A program made the translations under genes and the position numbers. A stretch of DNA of 64,000 bases from Arthrinium phaeospermum. Its lineage: Eukaryota > Ascomycota > Sordariomycetes > Amphisphaeriales > Apiosporaceae. Of the stretch, positions 24,480 through 36,464 are shown in pieces. The notes under the pieces were generated by a model, which saw only the letters and a list, made by a program, of their open reading frames with translations, was not told the origin of the DNA and searched no databases. The stretch is taken from contig QYRS01000007.1 of NCBI GenBank assembly GCA_006503535.1, positions 186,001 to 250,000 on the forward strand, given 5' to 3'. The stretch's first letter is position 1; the number at the start of each line of letters is the position of its first letter.

Positions 24480-25397
24480 CTTTTCGTATATTTCGCTCGG
24501 CTCCTTTTTCTGTTCAGTCGTTTGTATATCGGGCCAATTGAGACGATGGTGACGTCCCAGTAGAAAAAGGGATATGGATGATTGCGGTTGGGAGTGGAGA
24601 TGTGTCTATTCGCCCCTCGGTGGGTTGTTGCTTTGGTTGCCCTCAGGTCAATCGGGTAGGTCCTTCCTTTGAGGTGAGGTTGAAGCTGGAGGAGAGAATG
24701 CCGAGTTGGGGCGGTTGCGGAGTGGGTCGGAACGTCACGTGAATTGACTTATGTCAGCAGGTTCTCCAGACCTGGGCTCCACTTCTGCAGAGCTACAAAT
24801 TTCACCAGACAAATTTCATATCAGACATTTTTCCTGTTCCTCACAACACTCCCAAGGAAGAACAATTCCCGGCTTTGTCCTCCAACCATTCCCAACGGGA
24901 ATGTGCTGGGCATGGCCACCAAGATGCGGTATGCCGGTCGTTGCTTGAGCAAGAGAGCCTCAGCAATTGACTCGTACCGCATCTGCCACGCATAAATGGT
25001 AAGTCGTGATGCTTTCTATTTCACACTTTTCCCACATGCCTTTTTATGATGACAAACTACTTCCATTAAGAACGGCCAACTGAATCTCTATGTTGATTTA
25101 ACAAATATATCAAGCTCAACAGTCTGAAATTTGCATCTTCAATTTTTACATTTTTGCTACGCTCTGGCTTGACCACTCGCTAACTCAAATGACTAGGCAA
25201 TTCTACCGACTGTTCTGGCACTTTATTTGCTGGGAAGCCCTCCATGCTAAACAATGCTGTGCGCAATAGCGATATGGGATGTGTCGTATGGCACTCCGCA
25301 TTTTTATAGTTTAATGAATAATGATCATGATACTCATGTTCCTTGCATAACAACCTATCTTTCAAGTGACTCTTCTTTCTATGTGAATTCTGCTCGC
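24480..25397. other. Intergenic, no supported gene
   Basis: About 0.9 kb upstream of the ESSS start and downstream of the beta-lactamase-fold gene. An ATG immediately followed by a GTAAGT-like donor at 24996-25002 could in principle be a tiny first exon, but I found no convincing continuation. Confidence 0.45.
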
Positions 25398-27312
25398 TTA
25401 CTCGACTCTATGATACGTGATGACACCTTCGCTTCCATCCTCCATGTACTCGATGACCAGCTCGTCGGGCCAGCCATCGGGACCGAGTCGGAACTCGGCT
25501 TTGGCGACTTGACCTGACAACCAGTTGGGTGACTTTTTCAAATCGATGAAAATGGCCCAGAACTCGCCCGAGACATGCTCAAATTCGTAGGAAACGTCCC
25601 ACACGGCATTCGCGCGTGACGCCTTGAGCTGCGGCTTGGAGGGTTGCCGAGAGCTCGGAGAAGTCCCCTCGTCGACGGCTTCGACAGTGAGGTTTTGATA
25701 CGCGGGATGGTAGTAGGTCCCTGCGTACTTCTGTAGCGATAATGTCGGAGGCAGTGGCTGCTCTGTACGCTCAGGGTAGAGCCGGTCGACGGCCGAATCG
25801 TAGCTGGACAAGGTGTCCTGGATAGACTTCTTGCCTCTAAATGGTTTGTTACTGGTCAGCTTCCCGAAGTCCTCCCAGGTATGTTACGTAGATGTATTTT
25901 CACTTACGCAGCGGCCCAGTCATATCTATCCTCCTCTGCCACGCCCAGCTTGTCGTTGATCAGTTTCCACGCCAGAGTTTTGCCGGCGAAGTTGCTCGTC
26001 ATAGCCGTATTGGCCAATGTCACCACGCCGTAGCCAAGATCGGGCATGAAGAACACCTCGGCGCCGTAACCCTCCATGCCGCCAGCGTGGTTGTAGACGG
26101 TGTGGCCCTTGTACGGGTTCACCATCCAGCCCAGGGCGTAGGACCCCGGGCCGTCCCACCCCTCGCCTGTCCCGACGGGCGTCATGCGCGGCGTCTTGAT
26201 GGCGGCGTGCGCGGCCTTGGACAGCGGCCCCGCCTCGTTCGCAAGGCAGCGGATCCATTTGGCGTAGTCGAGGACGGTGCTCACGATCGCGCCCGCGCCG
26301 CTGGCCTCGTCCAGCCCGGCGAACGGGACTTCGCCGAAGCCGCCCTGGGAGGATTTGTTGCTGTAGTCCCACCAGTAGCCCATAGCCAGGTGCTCCGGCG
26401 CCGCCTGCGCATCCTCGAGCGAGAAGTAGGTCGCGTTCATGCCGAGCGGCCGCCAGAGGCCCTCGCGCAGCGTCGTGCCGAGCCAACGGCCGGTCAGAGT
26501 CTGCAGGACGTGCGAGGCGACCATGAACATGAGGTTGCAGTACCGGAACTCGACGCGCGGCTCGTGCACCATGGGCAGGAAGCGCAGGCTCTGGGCGATG
26601 TCGCGCATCGTCGCCTTGTGCCCGTCGGGCCCGTACGAGGTCGACAGGGCCTTGTCGTGCCGCGGGAAGCCCGTCCGGTGCGACAGCGCGTCCTCGAGCG
26701 TCAGGTGCGCCTGCGCCCACGGGTACTCGGGCGCCAGCACGAAGTCGTCCCGGATCAGCGAGGCGAGCGGCGTCCGCCACGTCAGGTCCGGGTGCGCATC
26801 CGGGGCGTCAATGAGCTGCGCAAAGGCCGCGGCGGTGAAGGCCTTGGTGGTGCTGCCGCCATAGAAGAGTGTTGACGGCGTCACGGGAGTCCCGGGCAGG
26901 GTGGCATTGCCGTAGCCCTGCGACTGTCAGCAAGGTTGCCCCATGACCTCCAGAAATCCACGACAAGATAGCCAGAAGAAAACGGGCGCGGTGGCGGGCG
27001 GCTCCAAGGAAGAAGCCATTAACGCCAAGCGCCGGACATAGATGGCGCCAGCTTGATGAGCATATTGGAAGCTTGGGTGCGACGTAGCGAAAAGTAAGTT
27101 GGGTTTTTTTAACTTACAGCTGCCCATGTATTCTCGCCGTCCACAATAGCAATGGCTAGACCGGGCACATGGAACTCATCTAAAGTTTCCAGAGCGAAAC
27201 GTTCGAATGCATCACTCAAAGGATTGTGGTTGTGCTGACCCGTCAATACTTTCTGGGATGCCAATGCTACCGGGCATAGCAGCGTTGCAGCGCACCCCGA
27301 TGGGATCTTCAT
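25398..27312 (-). CDS. Beta-lactamase-fold serine hydrolase (class C / penicillin-binding-protein family), probably secreted
   Basis: Exons 27312-27118, 26917-25908 and 25836-25398; introns 200 and 71 bp, both with GTAAGT donors and frames that join (WAA|GYGNATLPG, DWAA|A|GKKSIQD). Product 547 aa. The ATG at 27312 is the first true ATG in frame and gives a short hydrophobic N-terminus (CAATLLCPVALAS) that could be a signal peptide. The active-site motifs are present: STTK (Ser about 87, Lys about 90), YCN (Tyr about 191) and HAGG (about 342), with GLAIAIVDG upstream, as in class C beta-lactamases, DD-peptidases and related esterases. A C-terminal beta-rich segment (YAGTYYHPAYQNLTV) resembles the extra domain of many fungal members. 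The natural substrate is unknown; an esterase or peptidase role is as likely as lactam hydrolysis. The central exon has high GC and strong C/G third positions. Confidence 0.9.
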
Positions 27313-29461
27313 GGCGCAGGGGGTTACAGTGACTATCAAATAAAGTTCTGTCTGCCACTCAACTTTATTGAAGAAATAGATTGAAGTCTCGCTACTCTGT
27401 GTTTCTATTGCGGTTTATCATGGAATGCGGATGGAAGTTGTTGAGTTTTAAGTAGCAAGATGATGAAAAGGCCCCACCCGTTCACATCCGGTTGTTGTAT
27501 GCGAAGGCTAGCATATCCCTGCAATGTGTATAATTGATTCCTTTTCCACGTCAGGCGCCACCAGATGGCTGACATGTCGTATTTTGCATCGTATACACGC
27601 ATCGAAATGTTACGGAAGCCATGACGAGTATACACTATCCTGCTACGCGGCTGCCTTTGGACTCACTGGGGGCCATGCACCGAGATCTGTGGCAGGCGAG
27701 CTCTGTGACGGTTAGGCACCTGACTTTGCGATGTTCGAGCGAAAGCATTTGCCGTTTATGCCGATTACACCAACCACCTACTAGGTGCATCCTTGAGTTG
27801 ACGTAGCTTAATCCGATGACCATGGCCAGAAATCCCTAACTAGCAGCACAGACTGGGTCAGCCACTGCACCTACAGGTCCTTCTTTTAGTCTTCTTCGAA
27901 TCACCAGCTGAGGCAGTATTGACATGCCGATGGATCGGAAACGGTCTTTGGGATCATATCTTGACACGGCTGAAGACCAACACAACTGGTAACTGCTCTT
28001 TCCGTGACCCAATCAAAAACTTGAAGGTTTGCATCGGACTCGGAACCACATAGTCAAGAACTGGTGTTCCCGGATCGCCGCATGGATGGGGAATGGGCGG
28101 TTAGACGGCATGGACCATCTCATGGGAAGAGCCACAGCATCAGAGCGACCAAGACCACCCTTAGCTCTTGAATGAAGTTCTAACTATAAGCGACAAGTTA
28201 GGTCCCATTGAATGGGTCTGCGGCAGCAGCATGGACCGCAACTTCAACCATCTCATCCTTGTCGTCTTCTACGAAAGAGGCTAGGAGCGAACCTTCAGTT
28301 CAGTATCTGTTAATTCCAATGAGCATCGCTAAACACAACTGCTTCCCCGTTGATGCGAAGGCCATGATTCCAAGCCTCATATTGGCCAATATAGAACATA
28401 CTGTCCTAACCAAAAAGAAAACATCAAGCTGGTGGTGAGTAAGGGTGCTTGCGTCCATAGCAGACGCGGATGGATATTTCAAAAGCTACGGGTGTGAATC
28501 AACACCTTGTTGTAGCACTTCCCCTATCACTTTTGGAAGACACTGAGGCCCGCATTGGAATATCTGGAGGAAACTATTTTTGCCAGCGTAACTGCCAATG
28601 GCCTAAAGCTGCTTGGGGAGTTAGGGGGGAAGCTTGGCTGGTTCCCGAGCTTTTGCAAAGCTTGTTGTTTATCCCCCAGAATGTAGGATGGAAAACGCCT
28701 TGCGCTTACAGATGCCTCGACGCGCTTGGGTGCGCTAAAGAGAAACTACCGCGGATTTCCCATCCTTTGAGTCTGCATACAACTCAGGCCTGGTGCCTGT
28801 TCACTGAAGATGATGTTCATATCCAACTAAATTTATCTGGGGGCTCCTTTGGATATGTATATATGAACGTTTGCGCTTGAGAGTTCAGCAGCAGTGTGTA
28901 GGCTTCGAAGGAACCAAGCCCAGGAACTGAAGTTCATACCGTCCGTCACTTTGCCTTCACGGACCGACGGATGGCACATTGAGAACCCGGAACTATTCTG
29001 CAGAGGGGGGTTATCCGATGTAGAATGGAGTGTAAAAAATACATATTATGTTACTACTGCAGTGACTCTTTTGAGCAGTTTGGGGGAAGTGTATGTCGAT
29101 GAAGCCAGACAGTCCTTCGCGTCGAGTTCTAAAAGCTGCCCTTATGACACAGCGCAGTTGAGCTTTCCAGAGACACCCTCGGTGAACCCAGCAAGCCAAG
29201 TAAACAAACCAGCACTCCGATATCTCTTCTCTTCTAGCGAGGATTGCGACAGTATTACAAAGCCATTCGAACAAGCAATTCTAACGAAGAGACTATGTAA
29301 GTATATCCGCATCACCTTTTCCCTCACTATAGATGTCAGCGCGGTCTCTATCTCGTCGGCGTAGGCGCGTCGGCATGGTCTACCGTCGCGGCTCATATTT
29401 GTTCGCGTGAGACTGTTGTTTGAACGAATGCTGACTATAAGTTAAACGTTCAGCAATCACA
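27313..29461. other. Gene-poor stretch, no supported gene
   Basis: About 2.1 kb, less GC-rich than neighbouring coding DNA. Frames of 136 aa (28470-28880, +) and 156 aa (28894-29364, +) have no motif or coding character that I can defend. Confidence 0.5.
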
Positions 29462-29827
29462 ATGTTCAACATCGGAAACGCCACCACGAACCAAGCGTTC
29501 AACCTCTCGGGGGTCCCCGCGGACCCCAAGAGTCCGCTGTACAAGAAGCTGGCCGCCAAGTACAGTCACATGAGGGACCCCCTCCTCTCCCCGGCGGACG
29601 ACGTCAACTTCCAGGATTTTATTAGGAGAAAGATCATGGAGGGAGAGGAGGGGGGACCAGCAGCCCTGGCAACAGCAGCAGCAGCAGCGCCAACGGAAAC
29701 AGTGGCGCTGGCGACGCCGTCGTTCCTCACCGAACGACAGAAGAACAGAAGAAGAAGAGCCACCGATCAAAGAAGATCCTTCGATTTCTCTGCATGTGAA
29801 CAAGGGCAAGAAGAACAAGAAGAATAA
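29462..29827 (+). CDS. Hypothetical protein, 121 aa
   Basis: The ATG at 29462 opens a frame whose first 60 residues (MFNIGNATTNQAFNLSG, then a Lys/Tyr/Pro mix and FQDFIRRKI) look like real protein. The second half is Ala- and Arg-rich low complexity ending in repeated Gln/Glu. Over 29640-29850 the two other plus-strand frames are also open for long stretches (one Ser/Gly/Asn-rich then Lys-rich, one ending GKKNKKNKNKK), so either a frameshift or an unseen intron is possible. I do not recognise the family. It stands alone between a gene-poor stretch and a broken oxidoreductase gene. Confidence 0.45.
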   Translation: MFNIGNATTNQAFNLSGVPADPKSPLYKKLAAKYSHMRDPLLSPADDVNFQDFIRRKIMEGEEGGPAALATAAAAAPTETVALATPSFLTERQKNRRRRATDQRRSFDFSACEQGQEEQEE

Positions 29828-30029
29828 GAACAAGAAGAGACTATGGAATGGTTATGAACAACTTTCAGTTCAATATTGAGACAGAAGAGGAGGACCTCTG
29901 AATAAACATCATTGGAAGAGGAGGGCATAGCATACAAAGGGTGTTTCTTTCCAGTTTTATATGCGTGCATGGCTCAATATTGGGCCCCGTTACCCATTTT
30001 TACCTGGTGGTGGCAGTACCGCCGTTACC

Positions 30030-31712
30030 CTAGCTAGGGGGCGGTATGCAATTTGTGCACTGCTTCTGGTCCTGAAAGATGATCTCAGCGGCCTGCTCCG
30101 CAACGGCATACACTGCCACCATGAGATGGGCGGGGACGACGACAGGCAGGACCGAGGCGTCCACGACGCGCAGGCTGCGCCTCGCCGTCCAGGATCTCGC
30201 GGCCCAGCACGGTCTGGGTGCTGCCGGCGACCGCAATCTCCTGGCGCACGCCCTCGCGGTAGACGTAGCGGTCCACCTCGGTGGCGAGGTAGTTGGGGTC
30301 GATCACGGGCGGGTCATGGATATCAGCCGAGGCGAGCGTGACGGAGCCGCGTGAGGTCGGTGACAGGGAGATGCCCGAAAAGCCGACACGAGAGCCGTCG
30401 GTCGATCCCGTGTAGAGCATGATGTGCTCGAAGAAGGCGCCGTTGCGGAGGAGCGGGTGATCGGGCGAGGGGGCCTTCCCCTCGTCGGCCTCGATCGCCT
30501 TCGCGAGGCCGTCTCCCTTGATCGAAGTGGTGACCACGAAGTCGGAGGGAGAGCCGAGAGCGTTCGCGGCCGACTTGAAGACGGGGTTGGGGGATCCGAC
30601 GGCCCATCCCTGCTCAGGGCTCTTGACTTTCCAGGCCGAGGGCGAGAGGAGGTGATCTGCGTAGTTTTTACCAACGTCGGGGAGATCCTTCTTGACCGGG
30701 ATGCTGTGTTTTCTCAACTCTGCCTCGGGTCCTAGAGTGATTGAAGTCAATGCATGGCCTTTTCACAATCATGCCTCATTCTTGCAATACCGATATAACA
30801 CACAATATGATGATGCAAGGGGCTGTTCTCTTTTGTGACCTGACTTACCAATACCTGACAGCAGAAGAAGTTGTGGCGTGTGAACGGCCCCGGCGGCTAG
30901 AATGACTTCACGTCCTAGGATATTTGTGCCATTATCAAGCTGGATACCAGAAGCGGAGGGAGATCCCTCGGGACCTGTGATGAGCACCTTGGCGACAAGG
31001 GTGTTCGTCAAGACCGTGATGCCATCGAGAGAGTAGACTGCGGAAGCTGTCTGGCGCCGGCCCTTGTCTCTGCACTCGCTGAACTCAGCAACGCCAGTGA
31101 TGTCGCCAGCGTTGGCATCCAAGGCAGGGAGGACTGGGACGCCCACCTGCTCCCAGGATTCGAGGACCTTCTGGCGCAGAGGGTACGTCCTGCTGGTAGA
31201 GGTTGGCGTCTGCAGATGGACCTTTCCCTCATAACCATGCTGCTCAGCATTGATCATCTGGTTCCAGTACAGCTCTGTCTTCTTCATGTACGGGAGCATT
31301 CCATCGTAAGTCCAGCGCGTGTCGCCGACAGTTTCGCCCCAGGCATCATATCCCGATCTATCCCCGCGTGTCCACAGGCCTTGCTGATGTTAGAGACCCA
31401 GAGGGATTTGGTCTTTATAGTATTACTAAGGAACTGCATACCCATGTTGATCAGCGTACCACCGCCCAAAGCTTTGCCCTGGGCCAAGGTGACGGTGCGG
31501 TTATCGACATGAACCTGGGGGGTCGAGGTGAGCCTCCAGTCGTAGGTACCCCCGATGGTGTTCGTCGCGTTGGGCCATATGTTCTGGTCGTTGGCATTGG
31601 GCCCGGCCTCGATCAAGAGGATCTTGAGAGAACTGTCCTGCTGGAGGAGGCGGTTAGACACGACCGAGCCAGAAAGCCCTCCACCAACTACGATGTAATC
31701 CCACAACATCAT
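30030..31712 (-). pseudogene. GMC (glucose-methanol-choline) oxidoreductase, C-terminal region deleted and frame-shifted
   Basis: Exons 31712-31442, 31379-30849 and 30731 downward join cleanly in frame (introns 62 and 117 bp): INM|G|LWTRGD and SGI|G|PEAEL. The FAD-binding start (DYIVVGGGLSGSVVSNRL), EAGP, QGKALGGGTLINMG and GAVHTPQLLLLSGIGP are all typical GMC signatures. The C-terminal substrate domain begins normally (PVIDPNYLATEVDRYVYREGVRQ), but after REILDGEA, at about 30180, the frame changes straight to LRVVDASVLPV and VYAVAEQAAEII. Roughly 60 residues expected between, including the HPxG block with a catalytic His, are missing from the genome, and the join is out of frame. As written the third exon runs to a stop near 30085 in the wrong frame. 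I therefore call it a pseudogene; the original substrate is unknown. Upstream, an extra first exon with a signal peptide is possible but not seen. Confidence 0.75.
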
Positions 31713-34433
31713 GGAAGTACTGTCAGTCTTTGACAGTCAAACAGAACGAGTGTATCAGTGTCTCAAAAAAAGACTGCCCGATAGCCGAGAGAAGTCGTAC
31801 GGAGGAGGTCAGGGAAGACGCAGTCCACGTGTGCGACAGCTCCTGCTCCTCTTCGCGGGCCCCTTCTTGACACATACCAACACGCTGCTATGCAGCATCG
31901 GATGTATTTCCGGATGGTGGGCACACCCAGGGCGCAGCATGAGCCGGAGGAACTGTCGTTTCTGGCCCTAAAACCAGGCTAGCTAGGGGTGGAGAGAGGC
32001 ACAGCTACGGTCGACATGTCTCACTGCTAACGGCCTCCATGGGCTGCTTTTGCCTGTGCTGAGTATGAAAGCAGAAGGCAGATTCGGGAGATGGGGAATT
32101 ACCAAAATAGACTGTGACAGCTCTGGAGAAAAGTAGCTCGACTGTACCAACATACCGTGGGTTGCGCAGTGGTAGTTCTACCATGGTGAAGCTTGTCAGC
32201 CTGCGGAGTCTGAAGCAACGAAATTCACAGTCTCTCATCTCGGAGCATTTCTCTTCTTCAGGATGGATATCTGCAGCTAAGGTGTCGACCTTCTGGTGGT
32301 CAGCAAGCCCCCGGTGAAAAGCCGGAAAATCAATCTCAATCGTACCATTTGGAGGGGTGCCTGGCCACTCCCATTTTCCCCGCCAAACGGGCCACACCCG
32401 CCCTGCGCCCTATAACTACTTATGTATATAAGCTTCACATCCACCAGGGGAGTTTGGTGAGACAGAAGTCTATCAACAATGCTGTATAACACAATTCGTC
32501 TTCTGTCATCAGGGGTGACAGCCAGTCCCTTGAACCGTTTGCAAATACTCTCATGATCGTCCAGGTGATGACAACCGTGATCATAGCGGAATCGACGGTG
32601 ATAAGGGCAACCACCTGGTGAAGACTGCGGAAGTAGGTCTGCGGAAATGACACCCACCCCAGGGACTGTTGGAACTCCTCCTTGGTGGCCAGGACTCATA
32701 ATATATTACAAAAGATATGGGCACAAGCTTCGAAGGAGAAAAAGGATCTGGCAACGCAGATCATGCGAGTATGGGTGAGCCTGACAGAATTTCCAGCACT
32801 GCAAGATATATGGGATGCACGTGATATTATAAATTCCCACCGAGTGTGGTAACCCCCTTGCTTTTCCCCGACGTCTGACATCGTGAGCCTTGTGTACAGA
32901 AGGTAGCAGCACGCATGCAACAGTAACCTGTAAATGTGACCAGAAACACGATCCCCAATGATACGTGAATAACGAAGTATCGACCTCTCACAAGTAAATG
33001 ACATCTAGAGCAGCCATCGAGTCTTGTATGAATAAACAGCACCTGTCTTGTATCCCTCCCTTCGGATATGGAGCATGGAACTGGCAAGCAACCAATAAGG
33101 TCTACATGCTGCCTATAGCGCAGACCATATAAGTAAGACCCCTCAACCGAGGTGGTGAAAGCTAGACGTGATTGCTCAAGAAGCTTAGTGTCTGGAGTTG
33201 TGAACAACGGTGACTCGAAGCATGGAAGAGGAAGAAAAGCAGGGCTAAGGCTCCTAATCTAATCTTAGTAGGTTCAAAATGGAAGAGAAAACTAGTAACA
33301 CAGGTAGATAGGATGGTAGTTTTTACATGCAGAATTGAGGGATAATCGAGGTTTTACTGAAGGCCAGATACACCTCGTTACCAGTTCCAGCTGAGTAATT
33401 ACATGTGTGTACTCATGTATGATGCTATTCAAAGTCATGGCAAACCATGTTGTCTGGCTCACTATCTCAAAGGAGGAACAAGAGAAATAGGCAAGCAACC
33501 TTTCCATGTTACTCGTGAAGAGGTTAGGTAATGTGGACATGTTGACATATACCTACTCAAAATACTTCGAGGAACAGTCGACATTTGCGGCGCGGCGGCC
33601 ATAAGCAAAGAACCAGCAATTGCCTCCGCCAGTCAAAAAGAACGTTGACAGCTGATCAATACGAGTCTCTGTTACGAAGAAAAACCATTATGCACTCATA
33701 AGGGTTCCCGATGGGATCTCAAGAATTACCCCAAAGACATCCCGCATCCAAGTCTATGCTGGATGAAGGACTCCCCGTCATGAACATCGCCCGTCCAGCA
33801 CCGTTAGATATACATAGTCATGTTACTCATGTTCCGCATCAGGCTATGTCATTTGTGAGGTTTCCTCGAATCTTCTAGTCCACTAATATACATTTATATA
33901 TTGATTCTCAGCCACTATCGGCAGCCGTTGTCATTGGAGCAGCAGGACACTATGTAAAGGGCGAGCTCTTGCCTGTTTATATTGTGCGATACTCGAAGCT
34001 TTTTGCGAGAGCGTTCTAACTCGCTTCGGCGAGAGAAGCGATAAGGGAGAGGGAAATCATTTTCTGATTCTATAGCAGTTTGATACCATACCTAGTATCA
34101 TCTACAAGCCTGCATGTTAATTATCCCCTGGGATGCCACTCATCGCTTTGATGGAACATTGGCCCGCCAACGTCGAGTTTGAACACAGTGCATATGTACC
34201 GCAGTCATCGCAACCCTCCAACGATGCTGAATATAAGCTCGACTTATTAGGTAGGTATGGATCGTGCTGCATGAGAGTTATGCCAAGACTTCATCACGGT
34301 ATAACTTCGAGATGCCAAAAAAGAGTCCTCAAAAAGCACAATCACGTTATATGAATTCGGAGCCGCCACAGACTCAGCTCTAGTTGTATCACATTTATGT
34401 ACAGGGTTCCTGGCGTTCTTTTTTTCCTCTTTC
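31713..34433. other. Gene-poor, AT-richer stretch, no supported gene
   Basis: About 2.7 kb. A minus-strand frame at 32435-32653 has one hydrophobic segment (ALITVDSAMITVVITWTIM) that faintly recalls the first helix of fungal rhodopsin/Pth11-like membrane proteins, but no later helices could be linked. The rest is overlapping short frames. Confidence 0.5.
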
Positions 34434-35375
34434 TTATTTCTTAGGCTCCTCCTTCTTCTCCTCGGGCTTCGGCGTGGGCAGCTTGAAAGTGTCGGGCTTA
34501 CGGTCAACACCGGAGCCAACGGGCTCCCAAGAAGCGGATCCGCCCTCGAAGTTGCGGAAAGCCTGGGTGAGCTCCAGGGGCTCGGTCACAATGCGCTTCT
34601 TCTCCTCGTCGTAGCGGATCTCGGTGTAACCGGTGAGAGGGAAGTCCTTGCGCAGAGGGTGGCCCTCGAAACCGTAGTCGGTCATGATTCTTCGCAGATC
34701 CGGGTGGCCCACGAAGAAGACGCCGAACAGATCGTAGACCTCACGCTCGTACCAGTTGGCACCGTCGAACAGCGGGGTAACACTGGGCACGGGCGAGGCC
34801 TCGTCGGCGTAGGTCTTGACTCGGATGCGGGCGTTGTGGCGCACACTCAGCAGGTTGTAGACAATCTCGAACCTCTGGTCTCTGGTAGGGAAATCGCAGG
34901 CGGTAATGGTGCTGACCTGGGTGAACTCGGCAGCAGTGTTGTCTGGTTTCGGTTAGTATCGTTGTCTGCGGGCGGCGAAACCCTTGGCAGAATAAGTTCA
35001 CGTACACTTGAGGAAAGAAAAGACGGGAATGACGCCCGACGGGGAGATGTAGATGACAAGCTCATCCTTCCACACGGAGAACTGCTGGATGTACTTGGGC
35101 AAGCATCCCATCAGCCACGAGCCGTAGCGGTGCATGTCGTCCGCCTTGGTCTGGTACTTGTCGGCCGGGTTGACGATCGGGGCCTTGAGGACCTTGGCGT
35201 GGTCGCGGGGCGCCTTCCTCGGGTCCTTTGCATCGGCCGGCATGGCGACGACATTGTTGCGGGCCGTGGCGCTGAGGCAGCGCGCGAATTGCTCAGTGCT
35301 GCGCGCCTGGATGGACGGCTGCGCGGGTCGTAGAGCTGAAGCCAGCGCCCTACTTCGAGAGAGCTTGGTCGCCAT
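34434..35375 (-). CDS. NADH:ubiquinone oxidoreductase 30 kDa subunit (NDUFS3 / NuoC type)
   Basis: Exon 1 35375-35006, exon 2 34942-34434; a 63 bp intron (GTACGT donor, ACTAAC branch, ACCAG acceptor) splices within a Tyr codon, giving 292 aa, close to the family length in fungi. The first 40 residues are Arg/Ala/Ser-rich without acids, a mitochondrial presequence. The complex I 30 kDa signature is intact: [20 protein letters not shown] then [17 protein letters not shown]. The C-terminus is a Lys/Glu/Pro tail as in other fungi. It is a core subunit of the hydrophilic arm near the Q module. The gene sits intact between the GMC and NmrA relics. Confidence 0.95.
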
Positions 35376-35879
35376 GGTGGATAGTGGTGGTGTGGCGGAC
35401 CAATTGGTCGAATGGTGATGCCGGGTTGGAGCTTTTGTAGATGTCGTCGTCCACAGATCATAGAGCCAGAGCAGAGCCGGCTGGAGTAACTCCGGATTGG
35501 CAGGTGCGCTTCAATTGACCGTTCAGCCACAGTGGGAGGGAGGGGGCTAGGCTCTTACGGGTAAGACCCAAAAGCTTGGATCAGGCTCAAGCGGGTGGCT
35601 CGTGCAGTTTCCACTGTGGCCGGTGATAGATGTCGGAGCAGGTTCAATGACATTTCGATTCGTTGCTGGCAAACCTACCTCATTAATCACTTTTTCACTA
35701 CAAAGGCTACCGTGCCTGCTCTGAGACAGCATCGTTGAATGAATGGCCATAGATATGGAACTCATGTATCATGCTCTCAGGAGAACCAGGAGGGCCTAAC
35801 GGTACTACGTGGGACTCGTCTTTGTGGTTTGCTAGAGCTTGACGGTTGTTCTTAATACCCTAGACCATGTCTCTACCAT
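35376..35879. other. Intergenic, promoter side of the complex I 30 kDa gene
   Basis: About 0.5 kb with only short overlapping frames. Confidence 0.5.
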
Positions 35880-36464
35880 CTCGACCGGAGTATAGAATGC
35901 CGTTACGCAGGCGAGGCGCGTACTGTCGAAGTGGGCGAGGCCACTTTCTCCGCTGATTATTTTCGAGACATTGGGTGACGAGGACCAGACGAGCTGGGCA
36001 GTTCCAGCTGCAACCGGTGCATCTGCAATGGCCGTGCCCTGGTTGATCTCGACCTCGACAGAGCCTTCGTCCCAGACTGCTTGCGGGCGAGATCAAGTGC
36101 CAGTGCTTTGGTTCCGATGAATTTACAAGAGGGCAGCAAGAGTCGAATTCTCACTGTTTGGCATCCCAAAGACTGTATAAGCTCCGGTCATCGCTTTGAC
36201 CGGAGACTTGCGGTCATTGAAGTTGGCCTCGGCGGAATATTCCCATTAGCAAGCACAAAGGGAAGGAAGCCCAATACGATCTACTCTCATCTCAGTGATC
36301 TCAACGCCCCTATCTATTAGGGCATTGGCAGCGGCGTTGGAGGGATCTCTTGTAGTCCCACGTAAGGTGAACTCTGACGAAAGTACAGGGGTGCTGAGAA
36401 CATGGTCAATCAACGCTTTCCCTTGATGGCCGGTTGCGCCAAATACAACCAGAGGTTTAGGCAT
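35880..36464 (-). pseudogene. NmrA-like NAD(P)-binding regulator/oxidoreductase, decayed
   Basis: From the ATG at 36464 the minus strand reads MPKPLVVFGATGHQGKALID, a textbook NmrA-type Rossmann start with GATGxQG, down to about 36298, then loses frame. A short block reading AYTVFGMPN appears near 36150-36200 and runs into a stop. A third block in another frame at about 36082-35905 reads VEVEINQGTAIADAPVAAG, LVWSSSPNVSK and LAHFDS, the usual middle of NmrA-like proteins (normally ...GxxH/FVWSSL, HFDSK). The order and spacing match one gene of about 300 codons broken by several frameshifts and stops; the C-terminal third is not recognisable. Intact members bind NAD(P) and act in nitrogen regulation or as reductases. 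Confidence 0.7.

Noticed and set aside
24996..25002. ATG directly followed by a GTAAGT-like donor, a possible micro-exon of a small gene
   Set aside because: The only simple continuation (after an acceptor near 25070) gives about 19 residues of no character; no family recognised.
25892..26875. 327-aa plus-strand frame opposite the beta-lactamase-fold gene
   Set aside because: Same antisense G/C-bias effect; the minus strand has all active-site motifs and splice sites.
32435..32653. Minus-strand frame with a hydrophobic helix recalling the first helix of rhodopsin/Pth11-like membrane proteins
   Set aside because: Only one helix; neighbouring frames could not be joined into further helices, and no diagnostic residues are present.
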